From positions 1 through 23,532 of IMG/VR virus record IMGVR_UViG_3300003631_000020: 23,532 bases of DNA. One strand, given 5' to 3'. Below, piece after piece: positions 22,867-23,532 of the stretch. Origin of the DNA: a virus. Position 1 is the first letter of the stretch, and each line of letters starts with the position of its first letter. The notes under the pieces were generated by a model that was not told the DNA's origin, ran no database searches, and saw nothing but the letters and a program-made list of their open reading frames with translations. Made by a program: the position numbers and the translations under genes.

Positions 22867-23433
22867 ATGCCTATAGAATTCGCAGAAGACCTACTGGAGA
22901 ACGATAATTTTGTTGTATCGGAGAATGGGAGCGGAGACCTCATTCAAGAACACAAACCGAGTGGCGCGCAGTTCAAGTTCGATACGTCACTGAACCGATG
23001 GGTTCCGGTTGAAGGACTCGACCTCGATGGGAGCGATATCGATAACGTCGGGTCGTTAAGTACAGACCGCTCATCAGTCAATCGGCAATCGGGAAAATTC
23101 GGGCAGACCCTCGCAAACAACACACCAGAGGGGTCGCGGGTAATGCTCGCTGGGGCTCTGTCTTCAGCGAGCACCTTCGAAAACTGGATATATCTCGGGG
23201 CAGAGGCGAACACGAATCTGTTGGCTTTTGGTAGGATTGGCCGCGCTGATTTGAATCAGACGTCGTTTGTGCTCAGAGCGTCGAACGCCATAGGAACGTC
23301 AACGCTGGATGTGATTTCAGGAGATGCATCATTCTTCCAGGTGTCGGGGGACTGGATACAGCTCAAGTCGGATAACAGTAGTTACGGCCTTGAGGTATAT
23401 CTGACAGTGATTGTCGGGGCCTTGGTGGCGTGA
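22867..23433 (+). CDS. Distal tail fibre / adhesin-like structural protein
   Basis: A 188-residue protein two bases after the preceding fibre gene, with GGAGGT at 22852-22857, 9 nt before the ATG. The N-terminal part contains HKPSGAQFKFDTSLNRWVPVEGLDLDG and SDIDNVGSLSTDRSS. The 'G-x-D-L-x-G-x-D-I-x-N-V-G-x-L' segment is a signature that I recall from haloarchaeal virus fibre tips and from proteins with beta-helix stalks. The C-terminal 110 residues (MLAGALSSASTFENWIYLGAEAN ... LEVYLTVIVGALVA) look like a globular beta domain and could be the receptor-binding knob. The last 14 residues are hydrophobic but too short to be a clear membrane anchor. The function is inferred. Confidence 0.55.
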   Translation: MPIEFAEDLLENDNFVVSENGSGDLIQEHKPSGAQFKFDTSLNRWVPVEGLDLDGSDIDNVGSLSTDRSSVNRQSGKFGQTLANNTPEGSRVMLAGALSSASTFENWIYLGAEANTNLLAFGRIGRADLNQTSFVLRASNAIGTSTLDVISGDASFFQVSGDWIQLKSDNSSYGLEVYLTVIVGALVA

Positions 23434-23489
23434 GATACTGATGTGTATGTATCGAGTGTTTCAATCTGATTCGAGTTAATTTATCAACG

Positions 23490-23532
23490 ATGATTATGAA
23501 AGATAATATTGACGGAGTAGTGGTAGGATGCC
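23490..23532 (+). CDS. Possible start of next gene, 3'-truncated
   Basis: An ATG at 23490 (alternatively 23496) opens a frame with no stop to the window edge, giving M-I-M-K-D-N-I-D-G-V-V-V-G-C. The preceding 56 bases (23434-23489) are AT-rich (GAGTTAATTTATC), as in intergenic sequence, without an obvious Shine-Dalgarno sequence. Only 14 codons are visible, so no function can be given and the gene itself is uncertain. Confidence 0.3.
   Translation, partial: MIMKDNIDGVVVGC

Noticed and set aside
1-23532. tRNA genes, integrase or attachment sites, insertion sequences
   Set aside because: No cloverleaf-like sequence, recombinase motif or terminal inverted repeats were seen. The window is filled by structural genes on one strand.

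Overview
The window is a contiguous, entirely plus-strand virion-assembly block of a contractile-tailed (myovirus-like) virus of a halophilic archaeon, either a free virus or a provirus. The host inference rests on three things. The predicted proteins are extremely rich in Asp and Glu and poor in Lys and Cys. The promoters look haloarchaeal (CGAAA upstream of TTTAAG/TTTAAA TATA boxes). Ribosome binding sites of the GGAGGTGA type alternate with SD-less starts. The gene order resembles tailed viruses of the HF1/HF2 (Hafunaviridae) type, but no database was searched, so the exact taxon is open.

Layout. Positions 1-1035 hold the 3' part of a structural protein of unknown role. The head module (1108-7537) contains a very large prohead protease/scaffold fusion, a small capsid decoration protein, the HK97-fold major capsid protein, a head-tail connector, a gp10-like neck protein and a tail terminator. 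The tail shaft module (7631-13911) contains sheath, tube, a tail assembly chaperone with an apparent -1 frameshift extension, and the tape measure. The baseplate module (13915-21278) contains a putative gp53/gpU-like protein, a gp27/gpD-like hub, a gpV-like spike, a gp25-like wedge, a gpJ-like wedge with extra beta repeats, and a gpI-like protein. The adsorption module (21391-23433) holds three tail fibre or adaptor proteins. Another gene may begin at 23490.

The genes act in one pathway. The protease/scaffold organises and matures the capsid. The connector, neck and terminator close the head-tail joint. The chaperone and tape measure set tail length while tube and sheath polymerise. The hub, spike and wedges form the baseplate that fires contraction, and the fibres bind the host. 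Many junctions are tight (TAAATG, TAATG, ATGA), implying coupled translation within operons. Larger gaps at about 1036, 7538, 9554, 17346 and 21279 carry promoter-like or structured sequence.

The main points of interest are: a -1 frame tail-chaperone extension with no start codon of its own, preceded by a TTTT run and a perfect 8-bp stem-loop; a 1168-residue protease-scaffold carrying three SH3/Tudor-like repeats and several small cargo domains; a beta-domain family shared by the gpJ and gpI homologues; a three-times repeated promoter motif; a structured leader ahead of the tail chaperone; and complete absence of GATC with near absence of CATG.
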